A program made the position numbers and the translations under genes. A stretch of DNA of 16,114 nucleotides from positions 68,704-84,817 of the forward strand of contig DHZF01000091.1 in assembly GCA_002414505.1 (NCBI GenBank), given 5' to 3'. The notes beneath the pieces were generated by a model that was given only the letters and a program-made list of their open reading frames with translations, made no database searches and was not told the DNA's origin. Of this stretch, positions 1 to 7,760 are shown piece by piece (the first letter of the stretch is position 1; every line of letters starts with the position of its first letter). This DNA is from Hyphomonas sp. UBA5111 (GTDB lineage Bacteria > Pseudomonadota > Alphaproteobacteria > Caulobacterales > Hyphomonadaceae).

Positions 1-1186
1 CCAGGGAAGGATCAGAAGCCGCACGGATCACGCCCTGACGGTCGACCACGGTCATGTCGGTGACATTGGGATCGGAGGATGCCGAATTGATGAAAGCCTG
101 GACGTTCAGCCAGTCCTGCTCTTCCTCCGGCAAAGGCGAATTCTCCACCGCGTGAAGGGCGCTGTTTGTCGCCACAAAGGAGGCAATCGAAGACCCTGAC
201 GTGACTGCGAGCCGCTCCATCGTCTTGTCCTGATGGCCAACAACGAATGAGCCCGCCGCGAACAGGCATACGATTGAGATCGCGCATGCCGACAGTGTCA
301 GTCGCAATTGCAATGAAAGCCGTCTGCGCCGCCCGTCCGCATATACGGCGTCGTAATTCTCTCTTTCCCGCTTCAGCGCTTCCAGCAGGGTTCCCCCGCT
401 CGAGAAACGTCGCTCCGGCTTCTTGTCGAGCAGTTTCTTTACGATGAATTCCAGTCCGCGCGGACAGGCCGGATCGGTGTTGATGGGTGAGGGCTCGTGT
501 TGCGTGATCTGCACCGCGAGGGTGGCAATGCTGTTCCCGTTGAATGCTGGCCGTCCGGTGAGCAACTCGTAGAGGACCGCGCCAACCGAAAAGAGGTCGG
601 ACCGGCCATCTATTTCCCGGCTCAAAGCCTGCTCGGGGCTCATGTAACGGGGCGTGCCGAGGACCTGCCCCATCTGGGTCATCATCAGACCTTCTTTCTG
701 GGCTTCTGCGCCGCCTTCAGCGACACGGGCGATCCCGAAGTCCAGGATCTTTATCGAACGACCATCCTGTCCGAGTATGATGTTTGACGGCTTGATATCG
801 CGGTGAACGATGCCCATCGCATGAGCATAATTCAGGGCGTCGGCCAGTTGCTGACCAATGCCGAGGACGGTTCCAATACCAAACTGCCCACGCGCCAGCA
901 GAGCATTGTCCAGGGACTCCCCGGCGAGAAGTTCCATGGCGATGTAGGGATATCCCGAAGCATCGCCGACATCATAGATGGTCACAATGTTAGGGTGCGA
1001 CAGGGCGCCCGCAGCGCGCGCTTCGCGAATGAAGCGACTCGCATATTCCGGATTTTCGCAATATTCCTGCTTGAGAACCTTGATAGCCAGCACACGGTCG
1101 ATTTTGGGATCATACGCACGATACACTTCGGCCATCGCACCTTGTCCGATGCGTGCCTCAATTTCATATCGACCGACGCGTTTCAT
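1..1186 (-). CDS. Transmembrane serine/threonine protein kinase (Hanks type), C-terminus cut by window edge
   Basis: The ORF starts at ATG 1186-1184 and is still open at base 1, giving about 395 visible residues. The kinase domain spans about residues 7-275. It has a glycine loop (IGQGAMAEVY), VAIK-type lysine K36, catalytic HRDIKPSN with D130, DFG at 149-151, and SPEQ in place of APE, so all catalytic residues are present and it should be active. A basic stretch (RRRRL) and one membrane helix (about 296-317) follow. About 75 residues of a probable periplasmic sensor region, resembling the start of a CHASE/Cache-like domain, then run off the edge. The family phosphorylates Ser/Thr on cytoplasmic proteins in response to an external signal; the ligand here is unknown. 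It lies 54 bp downstream of the LysM lipoprotein gene on the same strand, probably in the same operon. An AAGGTGA stretch just upstream of the ATG is a plausible but close ribosome site. Confidence 0.9.
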   Translation of the reverse strand, partial: MKRVGRYEIEARIGQGAMAEVYRAYDPKIDRVLAIKVLKQEYCENPEYASRFIREARAAGALSHPNIVTIYDVGDASGYPYIAMELLAGESLDNALLARGQFGIGTVLGIGQQLADALNYAHAMGIVHRDIKPSNIILGQDGRSIKILDFGIARVAEGGAEAQKEGLMMTQMGQVLGTPRYMSPEQALSREIDGRSDLFSVGAVLYELLTGRPAFNGNSIATLAVQITQHEPSPINTDPACPRGLEFIVKKLLDKKPERRFSSGGTLLEALKRERENYDAVYADGRRRRLSLQLRLTLSACAISIVCLFAAGSFVVGHQDKTMERLAVTSGSSIASFVATNSALHAVENSPLPEEEQDWLNVQAFINSASSDPNVTDMTVVDRQGVIRAASDPSL

Positions 1187-1240
1187 GTGTTCACCTTGGT
1201 TGGCTGGACGTTGCGACATCTGTTGCTTCGCCCGACGTAA

Positions 1241-1975
1241 TTATCTCGATTTGGTAAGCGCCGCCTGGATGCGTTCGACCTTTGCCAGGTCAGCAGCGAT
1301 GTTTGGGTTGTTGCTGTTGAGGGCCAGGGCGCGCCGAAGCAAGGCCATTGCAGTCTCGGCCTCACCTGCGTTCAACTCTTCCAGAGCCTCCAGACGCAAA
1401 GCATTCGCGGCCGCCGCATCTTCTGAGGATACGACCTCCGTTTCAACGGGAGGCTTCGGACCCTCCACTGTCTTCACCTGCGCTTCTGGTTGTTCAACGG
1501 AACGATCCGGCAGCTTCAGGACTTGTCCCACCATCAACCGGTTCGGTGCCTGAAGATTGTTGTAACGGGAGAAGGCATAGAAAAGCAGAGGATCCCCAAG
1601 GAATCTGTGCGCGAGTGAGGAGGTCGTTTCGCCTTCCTTGACCGTGTACGTCTTATGGCTCTCGCCCAGTAATTCTCCAGGGTCTTTCAGGATTTGGTCT
1701 CGCAGCTTCAGAGCGGTTCTGTCCTGCGGCTTCTCGGCAAGTATGGCCTCCAGCTCAACCATTGCGGGTGCCTCCTTGCCTTCGCCGAGCAATTGAATAG
1801 CACGCTGCGCGCGCTCCCGTGTCGTAGGCGGCATGGTCTCCTGCACCTCTGCAGGCTCAAGCGTCTCCTCAACCGGCTGGGCTGTTTCTGCCGTACCCGT
1901 TTCTTCGGGTGTATGCATGCATGCTGTGGTCATCAGCATGGCTGCCAGCGCCGGGGTCGCAATCAATCTCATCAT
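1241..1975 (-). CDS. LysM and TPR-like repeat lipoprotein
   Basis: This encodes 244 residues. A short hydrophobic signal peptide ends in MTTAC, so Cys19 is the likely lipidated residue; the T at -3 departs from the usual L of the lipobox. A TPR-like helical pair (about 52-95) is followed by a LysM domain (about 108-155, starting YTVKEGET and ending near GQVLKLP), which in this family binds peptidoglycan. A second TPR-like segment (about 187-240, with the EALEELNAGEAETAMALLRRAL pattern broken over two helices) closes the protein. The predicted role is an envelope-anchored scaffold facing the cell wall. Its start overlaps the stop of the EAL gene by 4 bp (ATGA, 1972-1975), indicating translational coupling, and the kinase gene follows. 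Two adjacent ATG codons (1975 and 1972) are possible starts. The specific function is not known to me. Confidence 0.85.
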   Translation of the reverse strand: MMRLIATPALAAMLMTTACMHTPEETGTAETAQPVEETLEPAEVQETMPPTTRERAQRAIQLLGEGKEAPAMVELEAILAEKPQDRTALKLRDQILKDPGELLGESHKTYTVKEGETTSSLAHRFLGDPLLFYAFSRYNNLQAPNRLMVGQVLKLPDRSVEQPEAQVKTVEGPKPPVETEVVSSEDAAAANALRLEALEELNAGEAETAMALLRRALALNSNNPNIAADLAKVERIQAALTKSR

Positions 1976-3564
1976 GAATAGCGCCTTTTCAATTCATTGC
2001 TCATGGCCGCGGCAGGCGAGCAGAGCTCTGCCAGCCAGTCCGAGTTAGACGTCATCTCGGCAAAGGAGGCAGCATCCATCGGCTTGGCGAAATAGTATCC
2101 CTGGAAGCTGGTGCAGCCCATGCGGGCCAGAGCGTCGACTTCTTCGCGACGCTCGACGCCTTCCGCAATGGCCGAGATGCCAAGGCCGGATGCGAGTTCA
2201 AGCAGCGCCTTGCAGATGGCTCGGCTCGCGCTGCTCTGATCAACATATGAGACAAATTCGCGGTCGATCTTCAGCTTGCTGAAGGGTAGGTTTTTAAGGT
2301 AGCTGAGGCTCGAATAGCCGCTTCCGAAATCATCAATAGCGAGGCTGAACCCCGCTTCCCGCAAACTGCTGAATAATTCCAATGTGAGTGCCGAATCTTC
2401 CATGGCCGCGGTTTCGGTCAATTCGAGCTCGATACTGGATGGCGAGAGACCGTGATTGTACACTGTGCGCCCAATCATGTTCTTCAAATCCGGGTTCTGC
2501 AGCTGGCGTGCCGAGAGGTTGATCGCCATCTTGAAGTCCGAACTTCCGGCACCGCGCCATTCCCGCAATTGCCGGCAAGCGGTGTTGAGCACCCATATCC
2601 CGACATCTTGCATCAGGCCGGACTCTTCCAGAATCGGAATGAACTCCCCGGGCGATATCGCGCCCAGCTCTGGATGGCTCCAGCGCAACAAGGCTTCGGC
2701 GCCTGTGACCCGCATTTCAGAAGTGTCGATGAAAGGCTGATAATGGAGCGCCAGTTCACCATTTCCGATTGCGCGGTGCAGATCCTGCTCTAGCGCAAAC
2801 CGGCGGCGGAGGTCTGTCCTTGAGCCCTCTGAGACAGGATCAAGAACACCGCCTCTCACACCGGGTTTGGCCAGGGAGGCGAGCGCACGGCTGATCAGTT
2901 CTGCAGGGGGCTCCGCCTGCTGGCTCGTTGCTGCCGAACCGACTTCCAGTTCAGGTTCAATGGTAAAGGCGTCTCCGCGAATCTGCTGTGTCAGCGCATA
3001 GCTCAGGGCCTGCAGCTCGGCCTTTGCCATGTGCAGGTCACCGGGGCCGCCAAACCAGATCGCAAAACAATTGCGTTCCACGCGCGCGAGGCGCCTCGTT
3101 TTCCCAAGCGCATTTTGTAGCCGCTGGTGGAATGCACTCAGCACCCGATCCGCTACGGCCACGTCGATAGCGGCCATCCGGTCATAATTTGAAATGCGGA
3201 TAATTCCGAGAAGGGTCGGAGGGAGCGCCGGGGTCAGTTCCTCAGCCAAGATCGACAGAAGCGTTTCCTGGCCCGAAAAGCCCGTGAGCGAATTCTGGCC
3301 AGCCGCTTTTGGCTCTGCACCTGCTTTTGCTGCACTCGAAGCGAAGAATTTGTTTGCCAAGTATGCCGACTTGTCCCTGAAGAGGAAGATCGCCAACCCG
3401 ACACAGACAGCCGCGAGCACATAACAGGCCGGAAGATACACACCCGAAGGCGCGAAGGCGAATATCAGCGCCAGCGGAACAAAGCCGAGCGTGAACAGAG
3501 CGCAGAACCACAAGGCCTCGGCCTTCTGGGACCCGTCAGAAGTCCGGCTAATCAACCTCTTCAT
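1972..3564 (-). CDS. Membrane-anchored EAL-domain c-di-GMP phosphodiesterase with degenerate GGDEF domain
   Basis: This encodes about 530 residues from ATG 3564-3562; an in-frame GTG at 3591-3589 would add nine residues. Two membrane helices near the N-terminus (about residues 17-60) anchor it. A GGDEF-like fold follows, but the signature is replaced by VERNCFAIWF, so diguanylate cyclase activity is not expected. The EAL domain fills the C-terminal half and keeps the catalytic and metal-binding motifs: EALLRW, INLSARQL, ELELTE, IDDFGSGYSS, KIDREF, IAEGVE and QGYYFAKP. The family hydrolyses c-di-GMP to pGpG, and the degenerate GGDEF domain often acts as a GTP- or partner-sensing module. It is the first gene of a probable operon with the LysM lipoprotein and the kinase, which suggests that an envelope signal, phosphorylation and c-di-GMP turnover are linked. 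Confidence 0.9.
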   Translation of the reverse strand: MKRLISRTSDGSQKAEALWFCALFTLGFVPLALIFAFAPSGVYLPACYVLAAVCVGLAIFLFRDKSAYLANKFFASSAAKAGAEPKAAGQNSLTGFSGQETLLSILAEELTPALPPTLLGIIRISNYDRMAAIDVAVADRVLSAFHQRLQNALGKTRRLARVERNCFAIWFGGPGDLHMAKAELQALSYALTQQIRGDAFTIEPELEVGSAATSQQAEPPAELISRALASLAKPGVRGGVLDPVSEGSRTDLRRRFALEQDLHRAIGNGELALHYQPFIDTSEMRVTGAEALLRWSHPELGAISPGEFIPILEESGLMQDVGIWVLNTACRQLREWRGAGSSDFKMAINLSARQLQNPDLKNMIGRTVYNHGLSPSSIELELTETAAMEDSALTLELFSSLREAGFSLAIDDFGSGYSSLSYLKNLPFSKLKIDREFVSYVDQSSASRAICKALLELASGLGISAIAEGVERREEVDALARMGCTSFQGYYFAKPMDAASFAEMTSNSDWLAELCSPAAAMSNELKRRYS

Positions 3565-3794
3565 TACCACGCCACACTGATCCCAAATCACAAGAATACA
3601 GCTAGGCCAGAACCCTCAAATATAACTTAATTTTTGCTGAAAAGACTGAGGTCCCGTCTTAAGATTTACTTGATTCCGGAGACAGTCTTTCCCGTAGATC
3701 AAGCCTTCCAACCTGAGTCTCGGATAGCTGTCCCGCATCCGAACCTCATGATAACTTGAGAGGACCCCAAGGCCCTGTTGGGACTGTCTTGAAT

Positions 3795-3809
3795 TGCAAA
3801 TGATTTGCA
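3795..3809. promoter_or_regulatory. Probable Fur-family operator (7-1-7 palindrome) upstream of the TonB receptor
   Basis: TGCAAAT-G-ATTTGCA is a perfect 15-bp inverted repeat in the 7-1-7 arrangement used by Fur. It sits about 43 bp upstream of the receptor start. A weak -35 candidate (TTGAAT, 3789-3794) and a weak -10 candidate (TACTGA, 3812-3817) are 17 bp apart and bracket it, so a bound repressor would block RNA polymerase. The assignment to Fur rests on shape and on the iron-uptake genes downstream. The related Irr or another regulator cannot be excluded. Confidence 0.6.
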
Positions 3810-3852
3810 TTTACTGAGCAGACATTGCGATTTATTCTCAAGAAAAGGGATT

Positions 3853-6036
3853 GTGAAATTGAAACGGATGCACCGGAATCTCATGACGGCCAGCCTTGTC
3901 CTCGCCGCGCTTTCGCCGTTTGCGGCCGCTCAGGAGGATTCCGCGACGGAAGACGAGCGTCGGCTGGAAACCGTCATTGTAAGTGACAGTTCTCAGGTCG
4001 AACTGACGCGGGAATTTGCCGGAGGGCAGGTTGCTCGCGGCGGCCGCGCCGGCATGCTCGGCAATCTCGACTTCCTTGATGCACCTTTCTCGGGCACCGC
4101 CTACACGTCCGACCTCGTACTCAACCAGCAATCCGATAGCGTCGGGGACGTGCTGCAGAACGACCCCGTCGTGCGGGTCGCCAAGGGGTTCGGCAACTTT
4201 CAGGAAGTCTATGTACTTCGTGGTTTCCCGGTCTATTCCGACGACCTCACTCTGAATGGAGTCTACGGCATCTTGCCGCGTCAGACCGTGGCGGCAGAAT
4301 TGCTGGAACGCGTTGAAGTCTTCCGCGGCGCGAACGCCTTCATCAATGGCGCAGCTCCGGGCGGCAGCGGCGTCGGCGGCACGATCAACCTCGTCCCCAA
4401 GCGTGCACCCGCCGATGGTGTACGCCGTTTGACGGTCGGATATGAAAACAACGGTCAGGCCTATGGCGCTGTCGATCTGGGTGACCGGTTCGGTGCGACC
4501 GATGACTGGGGCGTGCGGTTCAACGCCGTGCTGCGCGATGGGGAAACTGCCGTAGAGGATCAGGATCGGTCCCTGTCGGTCTTCTCCCTCGGGACCGATT
4601 ATGCCGGTGAGCGCTTTCGCTTCTCTGCCGATCTTGGCTATCAGGACAACCGGATCGACGCGCCGCGCCCGCAAGTGACGCCGCTCGCAGGTGTACCAGC
4701 AGAACCTGACGCGGATACGAACTTCGCCCAACCGTGGACTTATACCGACGAAGAACAGCTATTCGGTGTCGTGCGCGGTGAATACGACCTCTCAGACAAT
4801 ATTTCCGTGTGGCTGGGCGCAGGCGCCCGCAAGGGCGAAGAAGCCAACGTCCTTGCCAATCCCAGCGCAGCTCAGGATGGCAGCCTGACGGCCTACCGGT
4901 TCGACAATACGCGCGAAGACGATGTCATCTCATTTGATACCGGCCTCAGCGCTGAGTTCATGACCGGGTCGATCGGCCACCGCGTGGTTGTCTCGGCCTC
5001 GTCAGTAAAGCTGGAATCAAAGAATGCATACGCCTTCTCCAGCTTCTTTGCGCCCTTTGCAACGGACCTTTATAGGCCCGTTGATGTGGCGCCGCCCGCG
5101 GCGGACTTCTTCATAGGCGGTGATCTCGCAAGCCCTCTGAAGACCGAAGAGGTGACGAACCAGTCGCTCGCCATCGCCGATACGCTGTCTTTCCTCGATG
5201 GGCGCCTGCTCGCCACGATTGGTCTTCGCCAGCAAGACATCGAGACGAAAACCTTTGACTACACTTCCGGTCAACGCCTTTCCGGCTATTCGGATGACAA
5301 GCTGACTCCTGCTTTCGGCTTGGTCTACAAGGCGACCGACGAGATCTCTGTCTACGGAAATTATGCTGAAAGCCTCCAGCCCGGCGAGATTGCCCCGGCC
5401 ACGAGCGGCGGTGTGACCATTATCAATGCCGGCGAAGTGCTGGAGCCCTTCACAGGGGACCAGTATGAAATTGGCGCCAAGTATGATGGCGGCGATGTCG
5501 GCGCGACAATCGCCCTGTTCCAACTGACCCGGCCGAACTCTATCGTAGTCGATCAGGTATTCAGCGCCTCCGGTGAGCAGGAAAACACAGGTGTTGAACT
5601 CAGTGTCTTCGGCGAGCCGCTGGAAGGCCTGCGGCTTCTGGGTGGGGCGACTTTCCTCGATACCGAACTCGCCCGCACACAGGATGGCGTGAATGAAGGC
5701 AATGCCCCGATCGGCGTGCCGGAGATACAGGCAAACCTCAATGCGGAATGGGATGTTGCAACCATCTCCGGCCTCACGCTGGACGGCCGGATTGTCCTCA
5801 CTGGCGAGCAATATGCCGATGCGCCCAACACGGTGGAGCTCGACGGATGGACCCGGCTGGATATTGGCGCGCGCTATACGCTGGACATTGCCGAGCGGCC
5901 TGTCACCCTGCGCGCGCGGATCGAAAACCTGACCGATGAGGCCTATTGGGCATCAACAGGGGGCTTTCCGGGGGCAAACTACCTGATCCTCGGCAATCCG
6001 CGTACCTTTAGTGTGTCGGCCTCGGTCGACTTCTAG
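3853..6036 (+). CDS. TonB-dependent siderophore receptor (outer membrane, FhuA/FpvA-like)
   Basis: This encodes about 727 residues. The start is uncertain: GTG 3853, TTG 3859 (8 nt after an AAGGGA stretch) and ATG 3868 are all in frame and all give a signal peptide ending at PFAAAQ. A TonB-box-like segment (ETVIVS) follows. The plug domain covers roughly residues 60-190, with SVGDVLQNDPVVRV, YVLRGFPV, ERVEVFRGANAF and a GGTINLVPK plug-to-barrel signature. The rest is the 22-strand beta-barrel, ending in a terminal aromatic (ASVDF) as expected for BAM-dependent assembly. The family imports ferric siderophores or other chelates using TonB-ExbBD energy. The PepSY partner and the Fur-like site upstream support an iron role; the actual substrate cannot be read from sequence. 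The length is normal for the family. Confidence 0.92.
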   Translation: MKLKRMHRNLMTASLVLAALSPFAAAQEDSATEDERRLETVIVSDSSQVELTREFAGGQVARGGRAGMLGNLDFLDAPFSGTAYTSDLVLNQQSDSVGDVLQNDPVVRVAKGFGNFQEVYVLRGFPVYSDDLTLNGVYGILPRQTVAAELLERVEVFRGANAFINGAAPGGSGVGGTINLVPKRAPADGVRRLTVGYENNGQAYGAVDLGDRFGATDDWGVRFNAVLRDGETAVEDQDRSLSVFSLGTDYAGERFRFSADLGYQDNRIDAPRPQVTPLAGVPAEPDADTNFAQPWTYTDEEQLFGVVRGEYDLSDNISVWLGAGARKGEEANVLANPSAAQDGSLTAYRFDNTREDDVISFDTGLSAEFMTGSIGHRVVVSASSVKLESKNAYAFSSFFAPFATDLYRPVDVAPPAADFFIGGDLASPLKTEEVTNQSLAIADTLSFLDGRLLATIGLRQQDIETKTFDYTSGQRLSGYSDDKLTPAFGLVYKATDEISVYGNYAESLQPGEIAPATSGGVTIINAGEVLEPFTGDQYEIGAKYDGGDVGATIALFQLTRPNSIVVDQVFSASGEQENTGVELSVFGEPLEGLRLLGGATFLDTELARTQDGVNEGNAPIGVPEIQANLNAEWDVATISGLTLDGRIVLTGEQYADAPNTVELDGWTRLDIGARYTLDIAERPVTLRARIENLTDEAYWASTGGFPGANYLILGNPRTFSVSASVDF

Positions 6037-6056
6037 AAATCCGGACCGGGGCGGCA

Positions 6057-7193
6057 ATGCGATCAAGTACGATCAGAGCGTGGAGCTGGGTTCATAAATG
6101 GACAAGCCTTGTTTGCACGCTCTTCCTGCTCATGCTTTGCATCACGGGATTACCGCTGATCTTCCATGATGAGATCGACGCCGCCCTCAATCCTGCAACC
6201 TGGCAGCCCGCCAATCCGGGCGGGGACCACCTGACGCTGGACGAAATTCTGGACACCTCGCTGGCCAACCGGCCCGGCGAGGTGCCGATTTTCATGAGTT
6301 TCGACATTGATCGCCCTGTCGTGAACGTCACCACGGGACCGAGCGCCGATGCGCCCGGCACGGCGATGCATTTCGCTTCATTTGATCTGACATCAGGCGC
6401 ACTTGTTCCCCCCGCAGATCGCGGCGAAAGCGTCATGGAATTCCTGCTCCAGCTGCACACCGACATGTTTCTCGGGCTACCGGGAATGCTGTTTCTGGGA
6501 TTCATGGGATTCCTCTTCACGCTCGCAATCGTTTCCGGCGTTGTCCTCTATGCTCCGTTCATGCGGAAACTCGACTTCGGCACGCTACGCCGAAAGCAAT
6601 CAACGCGATTGAAGTGGCTCGACTATCACAATTTGCTAGGCATCGTGACCCTGGCCTGGGCCCTGGTGGTCGGGCTGACCGGCGTGATAAACACACTCGA
6701 ACAGCCCATCATCGACACATGGCGCACGAGCGAACTGGCTGATCTCGTTGCCGAGAATGAGGGCGCGGTCCAGACTGGTGAGCGCGCCTCGCTTGCCGCA
6801 GCGGTGAACGAAGCCGTCCGGCTGGCTCCGGAGATGGAGCTGCAATTCGTCGCCTTCCCCGGCAGTGGTTTCTCCACCTCGGCCCATTATGCGATCTTCC
6901 TCCACGGCAATTCGCCGCTGACGGAAAACATCATCACGCCCGTTCTCGTGCATGCGGGCACAGGAGACGTGGCCGGCCTGCGCGAAATGCCTTGGTACAC
7001 CAAAGCGCTATCGCTTTCCCGGCCGCTGCATTTTGGCGATTATGGCGGCCTGTTTCTGAAACTTGTCTGGTTCGCACTCGACCTGATTACTATCGTGGTC
7101 CTTATTACTGGCTTGTATCTCTGGCTTGCCAGGCGAGAACCGGCCAGACGCCGTACCGAAAACAAGACATTCCTTGAGCGGACCACTACATGA
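6057..7193 (+). CDS. PepSY-associated transmembrane protein (siderophore-uptake partner)
   Basis: This encodes 378 residues, 20 bp downstream of the receptor. It has the PepSY_TM layout: an N-terminal helix after WVHKWTSL (about 12-35, ending GLPLIFHDEI), a periplasmic PepSY-like region, a pair of central helices (about 145-170 and 195-220, with histidines at LQLHTDMF and YHNLLGI), a second periplasmic region, and a last helix (about 335-362) before an Arg-rich tail. Conserved membrane histidines (HKW, LHTD, DYHN, LHFGD) suggest haem or metal binding. Relatives are often annotated as iron-uptake or ferric-reductase-like proteins encoded next to TonB receptors, and release of iron from siderophores in the periplasm is the usual proposal. 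The stop overlaps the next start by 4 bp (ATGA at 7190-7193). Confidence 0.88.
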   Translation: MRSSTIRAWSWVHKWTSLVCTLFLLMLCITGLPLIFHDEIDAALNPATWQPANPGGDHLTLDEILDTSLANRPGEVPIFMSFDIDRPVVNVTTGPSADAPGTAMHFASFDLTSGALVPPADRGESVMEFLLQLHTDMFLGLPGMLFLGFMGFLFTLAIVSGVVLYAPFMRKLDFGTLRRKQSTRLKWLDYHNLLGIVTLAWALVVGLTGVINTLEQPIIDTWRTSELADLVAENEGAVQTGERASLAAAVNEAVRLAPEMELQFVAFPGSGFSTSAHYAIFLHGNSPLTENIITPVLVHAGTGDVAGLREMPWYTKALSLSRPLHFGDYGGLFLKLVWFALDLITIVVLITGLYLWLARREPARRRTENKTFLERTTT

Positions 7194-7381
7194 GCCAGCG
7201 AAAGGCAAAAGCCGGCCTCACCTATATGCTCCGGAACGTGTTCGCCATTCCGGCGCTGCTGTTCGTTATTGTCCTGACAGGGCTCATCGTTGCCCTGCTG
7301 TACGACGGTTGGATGGATCTGCTGGCAGCCCTCGCGGTGAGCTCCAGCCTGTACGCTGTCCTCTGGGCCCGCTTTCGATAA
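7190..7381 (+). CDS. Small two-helix membrane protein of the iron-uptake operon
   Basis: This encodes 63 residues. It has a short basic N-terminus (SQRKAK), one clear membrane helix (about 17-39, rich in A/L/V) and a second hydrophobic helix (about 43-60), ending WARFR. The start codon overlaps the PepSY gene stop, so translation is probably coupled. Small membrane proteins of this kind commonly follow PepSY genes in siderophore-receptor operons, but I know of no demonstrated function. A helper or subunit of the PepSY protein is the simplest inference. No clear intrinsic terminator is visible after it. Confidence 0.7.
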   Translation: MSQRKAKAGLTYMLRNVFAIPALLFVIVLTGLIVALLYDGWMDLLAALAVSSSLYAVLWARFR

Positions 7382-7537
7382 GAATAGCCCTGTCGGGTTC
7401 GAGGCCTCATGGCTCAAAAAAAATCCTCAAACGGGTCGGAGATTTTCAGTGTCACCTGAAGAGAAAATGGCGCGAGTGACGTGCCACAATCCATATTTTT
7501 TATCCAATGTTTTCAAACACTTATGCGCCTGAAAATC

Positions 7538-7572
7538 GTTTCTTGGTCCTCATTTTGATCCGATTTTGGTCC
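7538..7572. repeat. Three imperfect tandem 11-12 bp repeats (iteron-like)
   Basis: Units at 7538-7549, 7550-7561 and 7562-7572 all end in TTGGTCC or TTGATCC. They read, on the minus strand, as GGACCAAGAAAC, GGATCAAAATGA and GGACCAAAATC. The spacing is about one helical turn, which would place bound proteins on one face of the DNA. The third unit runs into an inverted copy of the GGTCC core in the adjacent hairpin. A ribbon-helix-helix protein is encoded 190 bp away and is a possible ligand; that is inference. Confidence 0.5.
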
Positions 7573-7587
7573 ACAGATTTGTGGACC
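7568..7587. repeat. Perfect 8-bp hairpin (inverted repeat)
   Basis: GGTCCACA and TGTGGACC flank a 4-nt GATT loop. It is fused to the end of the tandem repeats and carries the same GGTCC core, so it may be a paired protein-binding site rather than an RNA structure. No T-run follows on either strand. Confidence 0.6.
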
Positions 7588-7593
7588 GCTTGG

Positions 7594-7620
7594 GTTCGAC
7601 GCTGGTTCATCGCGTCGAAC
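7594..7620. repeat. Perfect 9-bp hairpin (inverted repeat)
   Basis: GTTCGACGC and GCGTCGAAC flank a 9-nt loop, 6 bp after the first hairpin. The geometry would suit a recombinase or repressor site at the element boundary. No function can be assigned from sequence alone. Confidence 0.55.
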
Positions 7621-7760
7621 TCATTAGTAGCAAGTATTATTAGGAATTTGAATCCCGAAAAGGAAATCATGCTTGGTTCGTCTGATTGGGAGTACCGGAC
7701 CGACGAACGCGACAGTATGAGATCGGCGTTGAGCAACGAAACTCCTACCGTTGAGTATCT

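Larger units (their letters stand above)
7382..7760. other. Non-coding junction between the iron operon and the mobile element
   Basis: This 379-bp stretch has no convincing gene. It is visibly AT-richer than both sides, especially 7490-7680. It holds the tandem repeats and two hairpins listed separately. Neither hairpin is followed by a T-run in either direction, so they do not look like intrinsic terminators. Short ORFs on both strands resemble no family I recognise. Because iron-uptake genes end on the left and conjugation genes begin on the right, one boundary of the mobile element should lie here. Confidence 0.5.

Noticed and set aside
3838..4731. Long antisense frame of 297 codons inside the TonB receptor gene
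   Set aside because: It lies opposite a clear receptor gene; long antisense frames are common in GC-rich genes and this translation shows no domain.
5017..5811. Antisense frame of 264 codons inside the TonB receptor gene
   Set aside because: It is a shadow of the receptor coding sequence for the same reason, with no start signal.
7568..7620. Hairpins as intrinsic terminators for the iron operon or the traG-copG transcript
   Set aside because: Neither stem is followed by a T-run in either direction.
7521..7736. Open frame of 71 codons on the minus strand in the junction region
   Set aside because: Its composition looks unlike a protein family, it crosses the repeat cluster and I see no homology; it is more likely chance.
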